Shown here: piece by piece, positions 24,941-33,491 of the stretch
How the letters are laid out: the number at the start of each line of letters is the position of its first letter
How positions within the stretch are numbered: the stretch's first letter is position 1
From: Gammaproteobacteria bacterium
GTDB taxonomy: Bacteria; Pseudomonadota; Gammaproteobacteria; Tenderiales; Tenderiaceae
Assembly (NCBI GenBank): GCA_016200485.1
Contig: JACQEP010000010.1
Coordinates: forward strand, 62,001-126,000
Length of the DNA stretch: 64,000 bases
Reading direction: 5' to 3'
Notes under the pieces: generated by a model
What the model saw: only the letters and a program-made list of their open reading frames with translations
What the model was told of the DNA's origin: nothing
Databases searched by the model: none
Made by a program: the position numbers and the translations under genes

Positions 24941-25756
24941 TTACTCCGCTGGACAGAACCGGCACCATGGGTTGGATGGGCTGCCAATCTTGGGAGAGGT
25001 CGGTGATTCTGAGGAACTATCCGGCATCTCGGAAACCGCACTTACAGCCGGCGGAGGAACGGCGTCTTCCGCCGCTGAAGGTTGTTGCTCCGTTGGAGTA
25101 TCCTCGATCACGTCTGGTGAGCCCGACGCCCCGGTAACAACATTTGGAGTTGGCGGGACCGTGCCCCCCAGCGCTTTGAAACGACGGAGAAGCCCCTTCG
25201 ACTTGGGCGAATACCTGAGGCCATCCTCCACCACACTGAGCGCCTTCTTTTGGTCTCCCATATCTGAATAAAAGTCGCCAAGCGCATAATAGGCGGGAAC
25301 ATAATCGGGTTTCAGCTCGAGGGCTTTCATCAAATTCGTAACCGCTTCACCAGATGATCCCCCCGTCCGCCTACTTTGAAGCAACTGAGCCTTCCCTATG
25401 TTCACATATGCCTCGGGTCTTAACGGGCAGCTCGCCCACCAGTCTCCCTGGAGCACTGATTGAAATGCTCGCACAGATGCCTCCAGCCAAAATCCACTTT
25501 CGGTCCTATTTCTATCAACACGAATCATGGCCTTGAGGCCATCGCAGTAGTGGTGAAGAGAAGGGCATCCAGCGGGAATAGTACTGTTCAAAGGTGCGGT
25601 CACCGATTCAGGAAGGCCTACCTCTTTCCCATAAAATGCAGTGCAATACGGCGGCATCATCGCCAACTCTTCCCGAGTGACAGTAAACGCCTGCGCACCA
25701 AAAGCGGACATATGAACCAATAACAAAACAGATAATGCAAAAATGCGGTGTGACAT
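24941..25756 (-). CDS. Secreted TPR protein with disordered tail
   Basis: The 271-residue protein begins with a signal peptide (IFALSVLLLVHMSAFGAQA, cleavage after AQA), so it is periplasmic. The start at ATG 25756 places that signal at the N-terminus; an upstream in-frame start at 25780 is less apt. TPR-like repeats lie in the middle: EAYVNIGKAQLL, AVTNLMKALELKPDYVPAYY and GDQKKALSVVEDGLRYSP. The C-terminal 70 residues are rich in Pro, Ser, Glu and Thr with little predicted order. Four Cys in the mature part before the tail (PYC, CPSLHHYC, SCPL) could form disulfides. It stands alone between two operons. It may scaffold export or assembly partners; function unknown. Confidence 0.68.
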   Translation of the reverse strand: MSHRIFALSVLLLVHMSAFGAQAFTVTREELAMMPPYCTAFYGKEVGLPESVTAPLNSTIPAGCPSLHHYCDGLKAMIRVDRNRTESGFWLEASVRAFQSVLQGDWWASCPLRPEAYVNIGKAQLLQSRRTGGSSGEAVTNLMKALELKPDYVPAYYALGDFYSDMGDQKKALSVVEDGLRYSPKSKGLLRRFKALGGTVPPTPNVVTGASGSPDVIEDTPTEQQPSAAEDAVPPPAVSAVSEMPDSSSESPTSPKIGSPSNPWCRFCPAE

Positions 25757-25900
25757 AAGCTGGCCTCCCTGTTTCAGCACCAGAACGCCTTAAATTCAGT
25801 GTCTTCAAGCTGAGCACTATGATAACCCTGTGTTGCGTTTAAATGTTGTCACCTAACAACAACAGGCTGAGGACTCATGTATAATCGCGCAACACTAATC

Positions 25901-27055
25901 CTATATATTTCCAATCAAAGCCTTGGTCTTTGTGGCGATAGCTTCCCAGGAAAATTGTTGGTGCGCGCGCTCATACCCATTCTGCCCCAACTTCATTGCA
26001 TACTCATCATCGCCAAGTATTTTGGCCAGGCCTTCGGCCACATCATCCGTCGAATTTCCTTCTATCCTTAATCCTGTTACACCGTGTTCAACCGCTGCGC
26101 CAGTACCACCGGAAATCCCGGCCAGGACCGGCTTTCTACACGCTGCTGCCTCCAAAAATACCATACCGAATCCCTCGATATCACCGTCGATTTCACGATT
26201 CGGCATCGCGAAAATATCAGCAGCATTATACCAGCGAGGAAGGTCTTCCATGGGAACATGCCCCAGTAAATGTACCCGCTCCGCCACACCGTTCTCCGCA
26301 GCAAGCTTCTGCAAATAGGCATGATCTTCACCAATACCGACAATCGCGTAATGAATATCTACACCGCGAGCCAGAAGCTTAGGCAACGCTTTGATCACTT
26401 GATCAAAACCCTTGCGACGATTCAGACGCCCCACGGACAGGATCAATTTCTGACCCTCTTTTAGATTTAAACTCGCGCGAAGATCGTCGCACGGCAGACG
26501 AGGGCGAAAACGATCCGTGTCTGCACCGGGTGAAATGAGCACGATGCGTGCGGGGTCTACGCCCAGCTTCACCAACTCGTTACGGGTAAAATCACTATTC
26601 GCAACCACATGGTCGGCGTGACGATAGGTAAAACACATCGCCCTGAACTTACGAGGCTGCCGCCAACGGGTGATTTCCTCGCCATGGGCATAAATCACCA
26701 CGGGGATGCGCGCAATGCGTGCGACTAACCAGGCGACAAATCCTTCAGGCAACACTCGCCCCGCGTGTACACCCTTGAAGCGGTTTTGTAGCGTCAACCG
26801 CAGCGCTCGGGCAAAAAGCCGCCAGTACATCACCAACGATTCCGGTTTAAGCCAGGGAACGCGATTTAGGTTCAATCGATGAATGGTATTCGGGTGTACA
26901 GCATCAACCTCCGCCGCCCCTGGCACATCGGCAGTCACGATGTGAATTTCTTTACCTCCCAGCCTGCGATATACCTCGGCGAACCAGACCGCCGTCCCTC
27001 CCTTGGTCGGCAGAAATAACTCGGTAATGACCAATAAAGGCGTTTTCTTATTCAT
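25901..27055 (-). CDS. GT4 family glycosyltransferase
   Basis: The 384-residue GT-B enzyme shows LLVITELFLPTKGGTAVWFAE at the N-terminus, VIYAHGEEITRW, ILSVGRLNRRKGFDQVI at about residue 210 and the GT4 donor site DIEGFGMVFLEAAACRKPVLA with the E-x7-E pair at about 300. It transfers a sugar to a lipid-linked glycan at the inner membrane. It overlaps the upstream GT2 gene by 4 bases, so both are translated from one message. Confidence 0.88.
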   Translation of the reverse strand: MNKKTPLLVITELFLPTKGGTAVWFAEVYRRLGGKEIHIVTADVPGAAEVDAVHPNTIHRLNLNRVPWLKPESLVMYWRLFARALRLTLQNRFKGVHAGRVLPEGFVAWLVARIARIPVVIYAHGEEITRWRQPRKFRAMCFTYRHADHVVANSDFTRNELVKLGVDPARIVLISPGADTDRFRPRLPCDDLRASLNLKEGQKLILSVGRLNRRKGFDQVIKALPKLLARGVDIHYAIVGIGEDHAYLQKLAAENGVAERVHLLGHVPMEDLPRWYNAADIFAMPNREIDGDIEGFGMVFLEAAACRKPVLAGISGGTGAAVEHGVTGLRIEGNSTDDVAEGLAKILGDDEYAMKLGQNGYERAHQQFSWEAIATKTKALIGNI

Positions 27056-27978
27056 CCTCTGACCATCGAAATAACGTCACGTAAACCAGCCATCACTGAA
27101 TTCTCCCACAATGTCGGCATGACTGCTTTTATCGCTGACCAACGGTGCCCTGCCCGCGAAAGCGCTGCCCCCAAATCTTGGCGGGCATTCCTGAGTCGCG
27201 CATAGACACCGTGACGAATTGCCGGGGGATAATCCGCTGCGGCCGTGATAAGCGCTACCAAGGTACGCACATTATCGAGTTGGGCTTGCACCGGATCGCG
27301 GCGTGTCGCGCTACTGCCATGAATAAGATAGGCGGCCAATGGCCGGCAAATCACACCAACTCGTTTGCTCACTGCACACACCTTGGTCAAGAAAAACACA
27401 TCCTCACACACGCGATAGCCGGTTGGATAACCTCCAAGAGATAAGAATCGCTGTCGTGGCACTGATAACGTATGAGTATCACCAAAGTGTTCTTCAATAA
27501 AGATGCCAAGCTCTTCCTCAACCATCACCACGTTGTCACTTCCGGCGGCCTTTATAAGCATTGCTCGGCCCGACGCATGCTTTTCCATCGAACCTGAAAT
27601 CCGACTACCGTCCGGCCGGACATAATCATAGTCCCCAGTGAGAAAATCCAGATCAGGATCACTCATAATCCACTCCGCGTGCAACCGCAGTCGATCAGGA
27701 TAATACCAATCATCTGAATCTAAAAATGCCAGCCAATCTCCGGTCGCTTGCTGTGAACCGCAATTCCTGGCCGCCGACACCCCCGCGTTATCCTGACGGA
27801 AATAACGTATGCCTCTTCCGAAGGCAGTGACGATACTGGGGGTTGAATCGGTAGAACCATCATCCACGACGATGATCTCATGGGCAGGCCAGGTTTGCGC
27901 GAGAACAGACTCGACAGCCCGCTTAATTGTGCTCTCGCCGTTATAAACCGGAATTATCACCGAGAACTTAGGCGCCAT
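27052..27978 (-). CDS. GT2 family glycosyltransferase
   Basis: The 308-residue GT-A enzyme has FSVIIPVYNGESTIKRAVE, IVVDDGSTDSTPSIV and the metal site LAFLDSDDWYYPDRL at about residue 87. It overlaps the deacetylase-like gene upstream by 22 bases and the GT4 downstream by 4, a tightly packed operon. Donor sugar unknown. Confidence 0.88.
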   Translation of the reverse strand: MAPKFSVIIPVYNGESTIKRAVESVLAQTWPAHEIIVVDDGSTDSTPSIVTAFGRGIRYFRQDNAGVSAARNCGSQQATGDWLAFLDSDDWYYPDRLRLHAEWIMSDPDLDFLTGDYDYVRPDGSRISGSMEKHASGRAMLIKAAGSDNVVMVEEELGIFIEEHFGDTHTLSVPRQRFLSLGGYPTGYRVCEDVFFLTKVCAVSKRVGVICRPLAAYLIHGSSATRRDPVQAQLDNVRTLVALITAAADYPPAIRHGVYARLRNARQDLGAALSRAGHRWSAIKAVMPTLWENSVMAGLRDVISMVRG

Positions 27979-29183
27979 TCATCACCCAGCAATTTCATCA
28001 TCACCCAGAATACGAGCATCAATCCAGTCCACTTGGCATAGCCGTAAAACTCGTTAATCTCACTGACCCTTCTTAGCCAAACCCGAAATCTAATGATAAA
28101 ACAATGCTCGACGACGTCTTCTCGTCCTGAGGCTAGCGCCTTAGCCAGGTCATAGGTCGTCATAAAACGGATCGTTGGAAAGTTTTTCAGTATCGCTTCC
28201 AGCCCGTCATCGATCGCTTTTAAGCTCGAAATCGCTATCTGACTGTCACGAATAAAATTGATTCGGTGTATTTCAACAAGACTCGCCCTACCTAAAATCG
28301 AATTTTTCTTCACATCCTCCACTAACCTGCCGGGTGAATGGCCCCTCATTGGCTCAAAGTAAATATCTCGCACCAGATATGTCTGACCAGCATCGCTTTT
28401 ATCGGCATTACAAATCCACTTATCCACACCGCTTGGCTGCCCTCGCTCATCGCGCAAAGTATATCGTACCCCCGGCGTTACAATTACCTCAACACCATGC
28501 CTGGCCCATGCCTGTTCTACATCCCGATTCCAAACAAAGGTCGTTGCTACTGCAACTTTTGGCAATGCAGAAAAACATTCCTTAAATAATTCAGCTTCTT
28601 CATTCACAGCTAATTCGGTCTCGGCTGGAGAATGAAAACGAGAAGGTAAAAATGCGGCGTCTGTCCAGCGTGTTTGTAACGGTGACGGTAAATCCTCAGT
28701 ATATGGCAAATCATCGCTCATCAACCACGACCGTACTGACGGCGTCGACTCAGCGGCCCGCATCAAAGTTGATGGCCAATAGTGCTCGCGTCCGTGAAGC
28801 TGAATATCAAAAACACCTTCCTCGACTCCAAGACGGATTTGTTCGTGAACTGTCGAGAACTTTGGATGCGTCAATAGCATCGCATGGTAGTCATTACAAT
28901 TTTCCGAGCGGATCCTCTCTGTATCGGCAATCGCAAGCACCACCCCCAAAGTCATGATCGGATGCTCACCCTGTTGGTCCTTATATTTGACTAACACGGA
29001 TCGCAAGTTAGCCAGTGCTTCTGCTTGTTCCAATGGGCCAGCGCCCCAATCATCGCTTTCGAAAATAAGAACCGGATTATGCACAACGGGCTCTCGCCAG
29101 CAACGATATAACCGCGAACAGTAGGCCAACATCAGAACCAACCAGATACCCACAACAGCGATCAATGCGGCCGTCATTGACAT
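27957..29183 (-). CDS. Membrane-anchored polysaccharide-deacetylase-fold protein
   Basis: The 408-residue protein has an N-terminal membrane helix (ALIAVVGIWLVLMLAYC, residues 5-21) followed by a domain with the metal ligands of the deacetylase fold: FESDDWG at about residue 43 and IQLHGREHYWP (HxxxH) at about 146, plus VEIHRINF at about 325. It is longer and more divergent than standard NodB proteins. A second hydrophobic stretch near the C-terminus (WTGLMLVFWVMMKLL) may be another membrane segment. It likely acts on a glycan at or outside the inner membrane; whether it deacetylates or hydrolyses is not determined. Confidence 0.68.
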   Translation of the reverse strand: MSMTAALIAVVGIWLVLMLAYCSRLYRCWREPVVHNPVLIFESDDWGAGPLEQAEALANLRSVLVKYKDQQGEHPIMTLGVVLAIADTERIRSENCNDYHAMLLTHPKFSTVHEQIRLGVEEGVFDIQLHGREHYWPSTLMRAAESTPSVRSWLMSDDLPYTEDLPSPLQTRWTDAAFLPSRFHSPAETELAVNEEAELFKECFSALPKVAVATTFVWNRDVEQAWARHGVEVIVTPGVRYTLRDERGQPSGVDKWICNADKSDAGQTYLVRDIYFEPMRGHSPGRLVEDVKKNSILGRASLVEIHRINFIRDSQIAISSLKAIDDGLEAILKNFPTIRFMTTYDLAKALASGREDVVEHCFIIRFRVWLRRVSEINEFYGYAKWTGLMLVFWVMMKLLGDEWRLSSR

Positions 29184-30137
29184 TTACACCACTGGATATC
29201 CCATTGCCGTCGCCGTATTGGCCACGAGAGGCAGTACATGTTTTATTCGATCACTGTTTCTCCCCTCCCGCCATTTATCGAGTTTTATCTCACCAAAAGC
29301 GTCATAGGGGGTATCAAGCACATTACGGCAATGAGTTTCTATCTCAGCATCAAATGACAAACCACAAGACTCAAAAATATTACGAAACCCCGCAACCGGG
29401 TCACGCACCAAATCCTCATAGAAGATTTCCACCCACTGATTCGGCGGCACTTCTGCTTTCGCTGCCAGAATGGCGTGATTCACTGCACGATACTGAAAAG
29501 CCGCCACTTCCTCTATGGACGCCTGTACGTACTGTTGCCATCCCTCAGACAGGAAAAAACACCAGCGAGTATATTGTCCGTTCTCGATAGCCACTTTCAC
29601 TGGCAGAGCAGCCGACCATGTCGAAAACTTGCCTTCCTTTCCCCAACCCTCGATCAGGGAATTGATATTGTCACCCGGACCGCGCTTCACATACACAAAA
29701 TAGGCATCCGGAAACAAGGCATGGAGATAGGGTACACACAATCCATTTTGATTGTTCTTGTCGACCCAGCGCCGCTTACCGGTCCAAGCATAAAAATAAC
29801 GAGTCGCCTGGTCCCGATCCTTCGGAGCCGCATCGCTGACACCCAATGCGTGCGTCAGCCACCCCCTTTGCGCTAGAGGATGCATGCCTATCCAGAAATC
29901 ATGGGTCTCTCGGTTGAGCGTACCTAATTCCCGAGATGCGGAAAATGTTTTGTAGACCAGGGTGGTCCCTGCTCGGCTACATCCCACAACGAATATTGGT
30001 CGATCCGCGCGTGCGGGATACAGCTGCCACATACCAGCACGAAGTTCGCGCATTAGCCGCTGCTGATGATAACGTAAGGTCTTGTTAACCTTTATTAATG
30101 ACTCACTCAAATTCATCACTTCATAGGCTGCTGCCAT
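29184..30137 (-). CDS. Sulfotransferase family protein
   Basis: The 317-residue protein contains the phosphosulfate-binding loop PIFVVGCSRAGTTLVYKTF at residues 47-65 and the segment AYFVYVKRGPGDNINSLI corresponding to the 3'-phosphate site at about 146. EIFYEDLVRDPVAGFRNIF near residue 243 is another typical sulfotransferase motif. It is the first gene of the minus operon that continues with the membrane deacetylase-like, GT2 and GT4 genes; the next stop and start nearly abut. A role in sulfating the glycan is likely if PAPS is available. Confidence 0.8.
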   Translation of the reverse strand: MAAAYEVMNLSESLIKVNKTLRYHQQRLMRELRAGMWQLYPARADRPIFVVGCSRAGTTLVYKTFSASRELGTLNRETHDFWIGMHPLAQRGWLTHALGVSDAAPKDRDQATRYFYAWTGKRRWVDKNNQNGLCVPYLHALFPDAYFVYVKRGPGDNINSLIEGWGKEGKFSTWSAALPVKVAIENGQYTRWCFFLSEGWQQYVQASIEEVAAFQYRAVNHAILAAKAEVPPNQWVEIFYEDLVRDPVAGFRNIFESCGLSFDAEIETHCRNVLDTPYDAFGEIKLDKWREGRNSDRIKHVLPLVANTATAMGYPVV

Positions 30138-30184
30138 CGGATAGCCAGCAACTGTTTTCCTCTGAAACCCTATAATTGTGGCCT

Positions 30185-30215
30185 ATCGATTCAATGACGT
30201 CGGAATCGATTTTTT
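30185..30215 (+). promoter_or_regulatory. Hairpin followed by T run in the divergent intergenic region
   Basis: ATCGATTC (30185-30192) pairs with GAATCGAT (30203-30210) and runs into six T (30210-30215), like an intrinsic terminator or attenuator on the plus strand. A TATAAT hexamer sits just upstream at 30171-30176, and a further inverted repeat CGTTGT/ACAACG lies at 30237-30242 and 30253-30258. Together they suggest regulation of the asparagine-synthase-like gene at 30317, but none is proven. Confidence 0.35.
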
Positions 30216-30316
30216 AGCATAATATGGGCTGATACGCGTTGTGCATGCTTCTACAACGTGCAACAAACCCGCCATTAGTGCATAATGTTTTGATTATACT
30301 AAATTTTTTATAGGTT

Positions 30317-32173
30317 ATGTCTACTATATCAGGATATATCGACGCCTCGCTCTGGGAGCGGGGGAACACCGTCTTGCGAGCCATGTTAGCGGCCCAGGGT
30401 TCGACGCCCACACCTGATCCCTCGTATATCTCTACTCCACTCGCTGGCGTCGCCTCCGCTATTCAGACTCAATTTCATGCCGGCGGAGCCTTCCAGTTGA
30501 ACGGTACACTCGTCGCCTATGAAGGTCGGCCACGCTGGAGTCGTGACGCGCCCAGCGAGCTAAAGGGGAATCCGAATATCGCCGCGGGGCTGGCCCAAGC
30601 CTACACTACCGCAGGATATGAGATTTTGAAGTACTTGCGGGGCAGCTACGCCCTCGCGATCCTGATACCGGAACACCGGCACGCCTTCCTCGCGATCGAT
30701 AGGATGGGTATCCGGCCACTCGCTTACGGATTGACAAAGACAGGTTTCGCCTTCGGCAGCAACGCGCTTGCCGTTACTGCCTTCCCGGGGATAGACCGTT
30801 CTCTCTCTGCTCAGGCAATTCATGACTATCTTTATTTTCATATGGTCCCCAGTCCGGAAACCATTTTTCAGGGAGTATCCAAGCTCCCTCCTGCCCATTG
30901 TGCGATTTACGAGACCGGGCGGCTTACTATCAAACGATACTGGACCCCTACGTTCCAATTATCATCGACACCGGCTGAAAAACTATCTTCCGAGTTAATG
31001 TCACATCTTGAGGAGGCAATTGACCAACAATTTGACTCCACTCATTCTGCGACGACAGGCGCTTTTCTAAGTGGTGGGCTTGATAGCAGCACAGTGGTGG
31101 GGCTGCTCGCCAAGCGCTCTAATTCACCAGTTAATGCATATACCATTGGTTTTAAGGCCGAGGGTTACGACGAAATCCCATTCGCACGCCTCAGCGCCAA
31201 ACATTACAACAGTCCCTTGTGCGAATACTATGTCACCCCAAAAGACGTTGCCGATGCGATCGGGATTATTGCCAAAGGATATGATGAGCCTTTTGGTAAT
31301 GCCTCTGCAGTCCCCTCTTATTTCTGCGCCCGACTAGCGCGTGACAATGGCAGTACAATCTTAATGGCTGGCGATGGCGGCGATGAAATCTTCGCTGGCA
31401 ATGAGCGTTATGTAACTCAGCAGGTTTTTTCCTATTATGAGAAAGCTCCTCGCCCCATACAGGCACTGCTACGAAATACCTTGCTTTCCAACACTCTCGG
31501 TGAATCTTTCTCGCTGATCCACAAAGCACGCAGTTATGTACGCCAAGCAGCGATCCCTTTGCCTGACAGGTTAAATAGCTACAACTTTCTGCGTCGCACT
31601 CCAAGCTCCGACATTTTCGATCCGGAGTTTATCGCCCGAGTGAACACTGTCCTGCCTGATGACACCCAACGCGCTGAATTCCGTTTGCCGAATCATGCCG
31701 ACACCTTACAACGTATGCTTTTCTTGGATTGGAAATTTACACTTGCCGATAATGACTTGAGAAAAGTAAGCCGCGCCTGCAACCTTGCCGGTATCGAAGT
31801 ACGCTACCCTATGCTCGACGACGATCTTATTGCCTTCTCGACCACCATCCCCTCTACGCTTTTGATCAGAAACCACTCGCTACGCGATTTCTATAAGCGA
31901 TCACTCGCCGGCTTCCTTCCGCCTCACACGATTGGCAAGAAGAAACACGGTTTTGGGCTCCCCTTCGGAATTTGGATGGCAAATGACACACACCTTAATC
32001 AATTAGCCCGCGATTCTCTCGATCGCATGAAACAGCGCCGCATCCTGCAACGCAGGTATATCGATCATCTTGTCAGCGCTCAACAATCCGAGCATGCTGC
32101 CTACTATGGTGTGATGATTTGGGTCATTGTTATGTTGGAACAGTGGCTGGAACAACACTCCTTAACTCAGTGA
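30317..32173 (+). CDS. Asparagine-synthase-like amidotransferase lacking the glutaminase Cys
   Basis: The 618-residue protein has the AsnB two-domain layout: an N-terminal glutaminase-like domain (YLRGSYALAILIPEHRHAFLAIDRMG at about residues 110-135) and a C-terminal ATP-pyrophosphatase domain with the PP-loop FLSGGLDSSTVVGLLA at about 251 and LMAGDGGDEIFAGNERY at about 350. Active AsnB proteins start Met-Cys because Cys2 is the glutamine-hydrolysing nucleophile; here the start reads MSTISGYID, with Ser at position 2 and no Cys nearby. It may use free ammonia or make an amide or ester by another route. It stands alone on the plus strand between two minus operons. Confidence 0.82.
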   Translation: MSTISGYIDASLWERGNTVLRAMLAAQGSTPTPDPSYISTPLAGVASAIQTQFHAGGAFQLNGTLVAYEGRPRWSRDAPSELKGNPNIAAGLAQAYTTAGYEILKYLRGSYALAILIPEHRHAFLAIDRMGIRPLAYGLTKTGFAFGSNALAVTAFPGIDRSLSAQAIHDYLYFHMVPSPETIFQGVSKLPPAHCAIYETGRLTIKRYWTPTFQLSSTPAEKLSSELMSHLEEAIDQQFDSTHSATTGAFLSGGLDSSTVVGLLAKRSNSPVNAYTIGFKAEGYDEIPFARLSAKHYNSPLCEYYVTPKDVADAIGIIAKGYDEPFGNASAVPSYFCARLARDNGSTILMAGDGGDEIFAGNERYVTQQVFSYYEKAPRPIQALLRNTLLSNTLGESFSLIHKARSYVRQAAIPLPDRLNSYNFLRRTPSSDIFDPEFIARVNTVLPDDTQRAEFRLPNHADTLQRMLFLDWKFTLADNDLRKVSRACNLAGIEVRYPMLDDDLIAFSTTIPSTLLIRNHSLRDFYKRSLAGFLPPHTIGKKKHGFGLPFGIWMANDTHLNQLARDSLDRMKQRRILQRRYIDHLVSAQQSEHAAYYGVMIWVIVMLEQWLEQHSLTQ

Positions 32174-32196
32174 ATATTCATGACATTTGTTACCTG

Positions 32197-33477
32197 CTAT
32201 TTGGCAGCTAATCTTCCAGCACGTTTTAGCGGCGAATTGTCGTCGGCTTGCCCCAAGACAATTACTTTCAGGAGCACCATAATGGCCACAATATGATACA
32301 CGTAGTCGAAATAAGCTAACCCGAGAAAAGCGCCACAAACCATATACCCAGCAAGACTTACCTGAAGCATCCGCGCCAAATTCTCAGCCCACAACAAGTC
32401 TTCCTTCCCTCTGCAGGTTCGAATTATTTTGCGTCCGGAAAACCACGTCGTCAGCAACAGCGCTAGAAACAGTGCCAGCCCCACAAATCCATGCTCCCCT
32501 AATACCTCAAAGTAAATACTGTGTGCATCATGAACCACGTCCGGGTCCGGAGCATACATACTAAACCATGGTTGCTTGAACACCTCATACCCGCCACCTA
32601 ACGGCCTAGCTGAAGCAAGATTCATGGCAAAATTCCAGGCGTTAATCCGCCCCAACGCCGATTCATCCTGCTCATAAGCCTTGATTGTATGCATACGATC
32701 CCACCAGGATTGAGGCATAAAGGTCAGGATTATCGGAATCACTGCCGCAAGTACAATCAAAAATGTGAATTTGCGTTTGCTTTTCAAGACCAAATACGCG
32801 CCCATCATTACAATACCAACCAGCGCTCCCCGTGACTGAGTTCCCAATATCGCCACTGCGGTCAGGAACATTAACGCCATCATGCCAAGTTTTATAATCT
32901 TTTTAGATTGCTGCTGCAGCAAGTAGTACATGAGCGGCAAGGTCATCACCAAAGCAAGCCCTATTTCATTGTTGCCACCAATAAAAGTGCCCAATGGTCC
33001 CATTACATGAAATCCACCGCCTGAGGTAATTGTAAAAATACCTCCCTTGAAGCCATAAAATCCAAGCGACATAACAATCACCCAGATTAAAAGGAGTACA
33101 CGCTTTTTGTCAGTAATCAGCAACATCGTAAGAATGGTAATAACCTGAATCTTAATGACCTTCTCATATTGAGGCTTCGCTAGTGACGGCTCAAGTGCGA
33201 AGATGGTTGTTATTCCCATCCATGCCAGAAATAAAAACAATAATATTGTCTCAGCTTTAATAGGTAGCTTTCCTATCTTCTCCTTTGAGAAGACCATTCC
33301 TATCATAGTAACAATAGCCATAATAAATACAAATGGCATATCAGTAGCGAATCCCCAGCTAAGCCGATGAGGATTCATATAACCAAGCCAAGCCATCATC
33401 AAAATGCCGACATATGGCCGCATCAAGATATAGGGTATGGAACCGATTACAATCAGTGTGACAGCCAAATCACGCAT
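32197..33477 (-). CDS. O-antigen-ligase-like protein, exosortase A system-associated
   Basis: The 426-residue protein is mostly hydrophobic with about ten membrane segments and a large periplasmic loop containing HDAHSIYFEVLGEHGFVGLALF, the usual O-antigen ligase/Wzy_C signature region. It starts RDLAVTLIVIGSIPYILMRPYVGILM and MNPHRLSWGFA, as in the 'putative O-glycosylation ligase' family of XrtA loci. Such ligases move a lipid-linked glycan onto an acceptor (lipid A core or protein) or polymerise repeats in the periplasm. Last gene of the exosortase operon. Confidence 0.85.
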   Translation of the reverse strand: MRDLAVTLIVIGSIPYILMRPYVGILMMAWLGYMNPHRLSWGFATDMPFVFIMAIVTMIGMVFSKEKIGKLPIKAETILLFLFLAWMGITTIFALEPSLAKPQYEKVIKIQVITILTMLLITDKKRVLLLIWVIVMSLGFYGFKGGIFTITSGGGFHVMGPLGTFIGGNNEIGLALVMTLPLMYYLLQQQSKKIIKLGMMALMFLTAVAILGTQSRGALVGIVMMGAYLVLKSKRKFTFLIVLAAVIPIILTFMPQSWWDRMHTIKAYEQDESALGRINAWNFAMNLASARPLGGGYEVFKQPWFSMYAPDPDVVHDAHSIYFEVLGEHGFVGLALFLALLLTTWFSGRKIIRTCRGKEDLLWAENLARMLQVSLAGYMVCGAFLGLAYFDYVYHIVAIMVLLKVIVLGQADDNSPLKRAGRLAAK

Positions 33478-33491
33478 GTCCGCCGAACTCT

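Noticed and set aside
25844-25861. TGTTGT/ACAACA inverted repeat as a terminator
   Set aside because: Stem of six weak pairs with a short A/T run after it; too weak to call.
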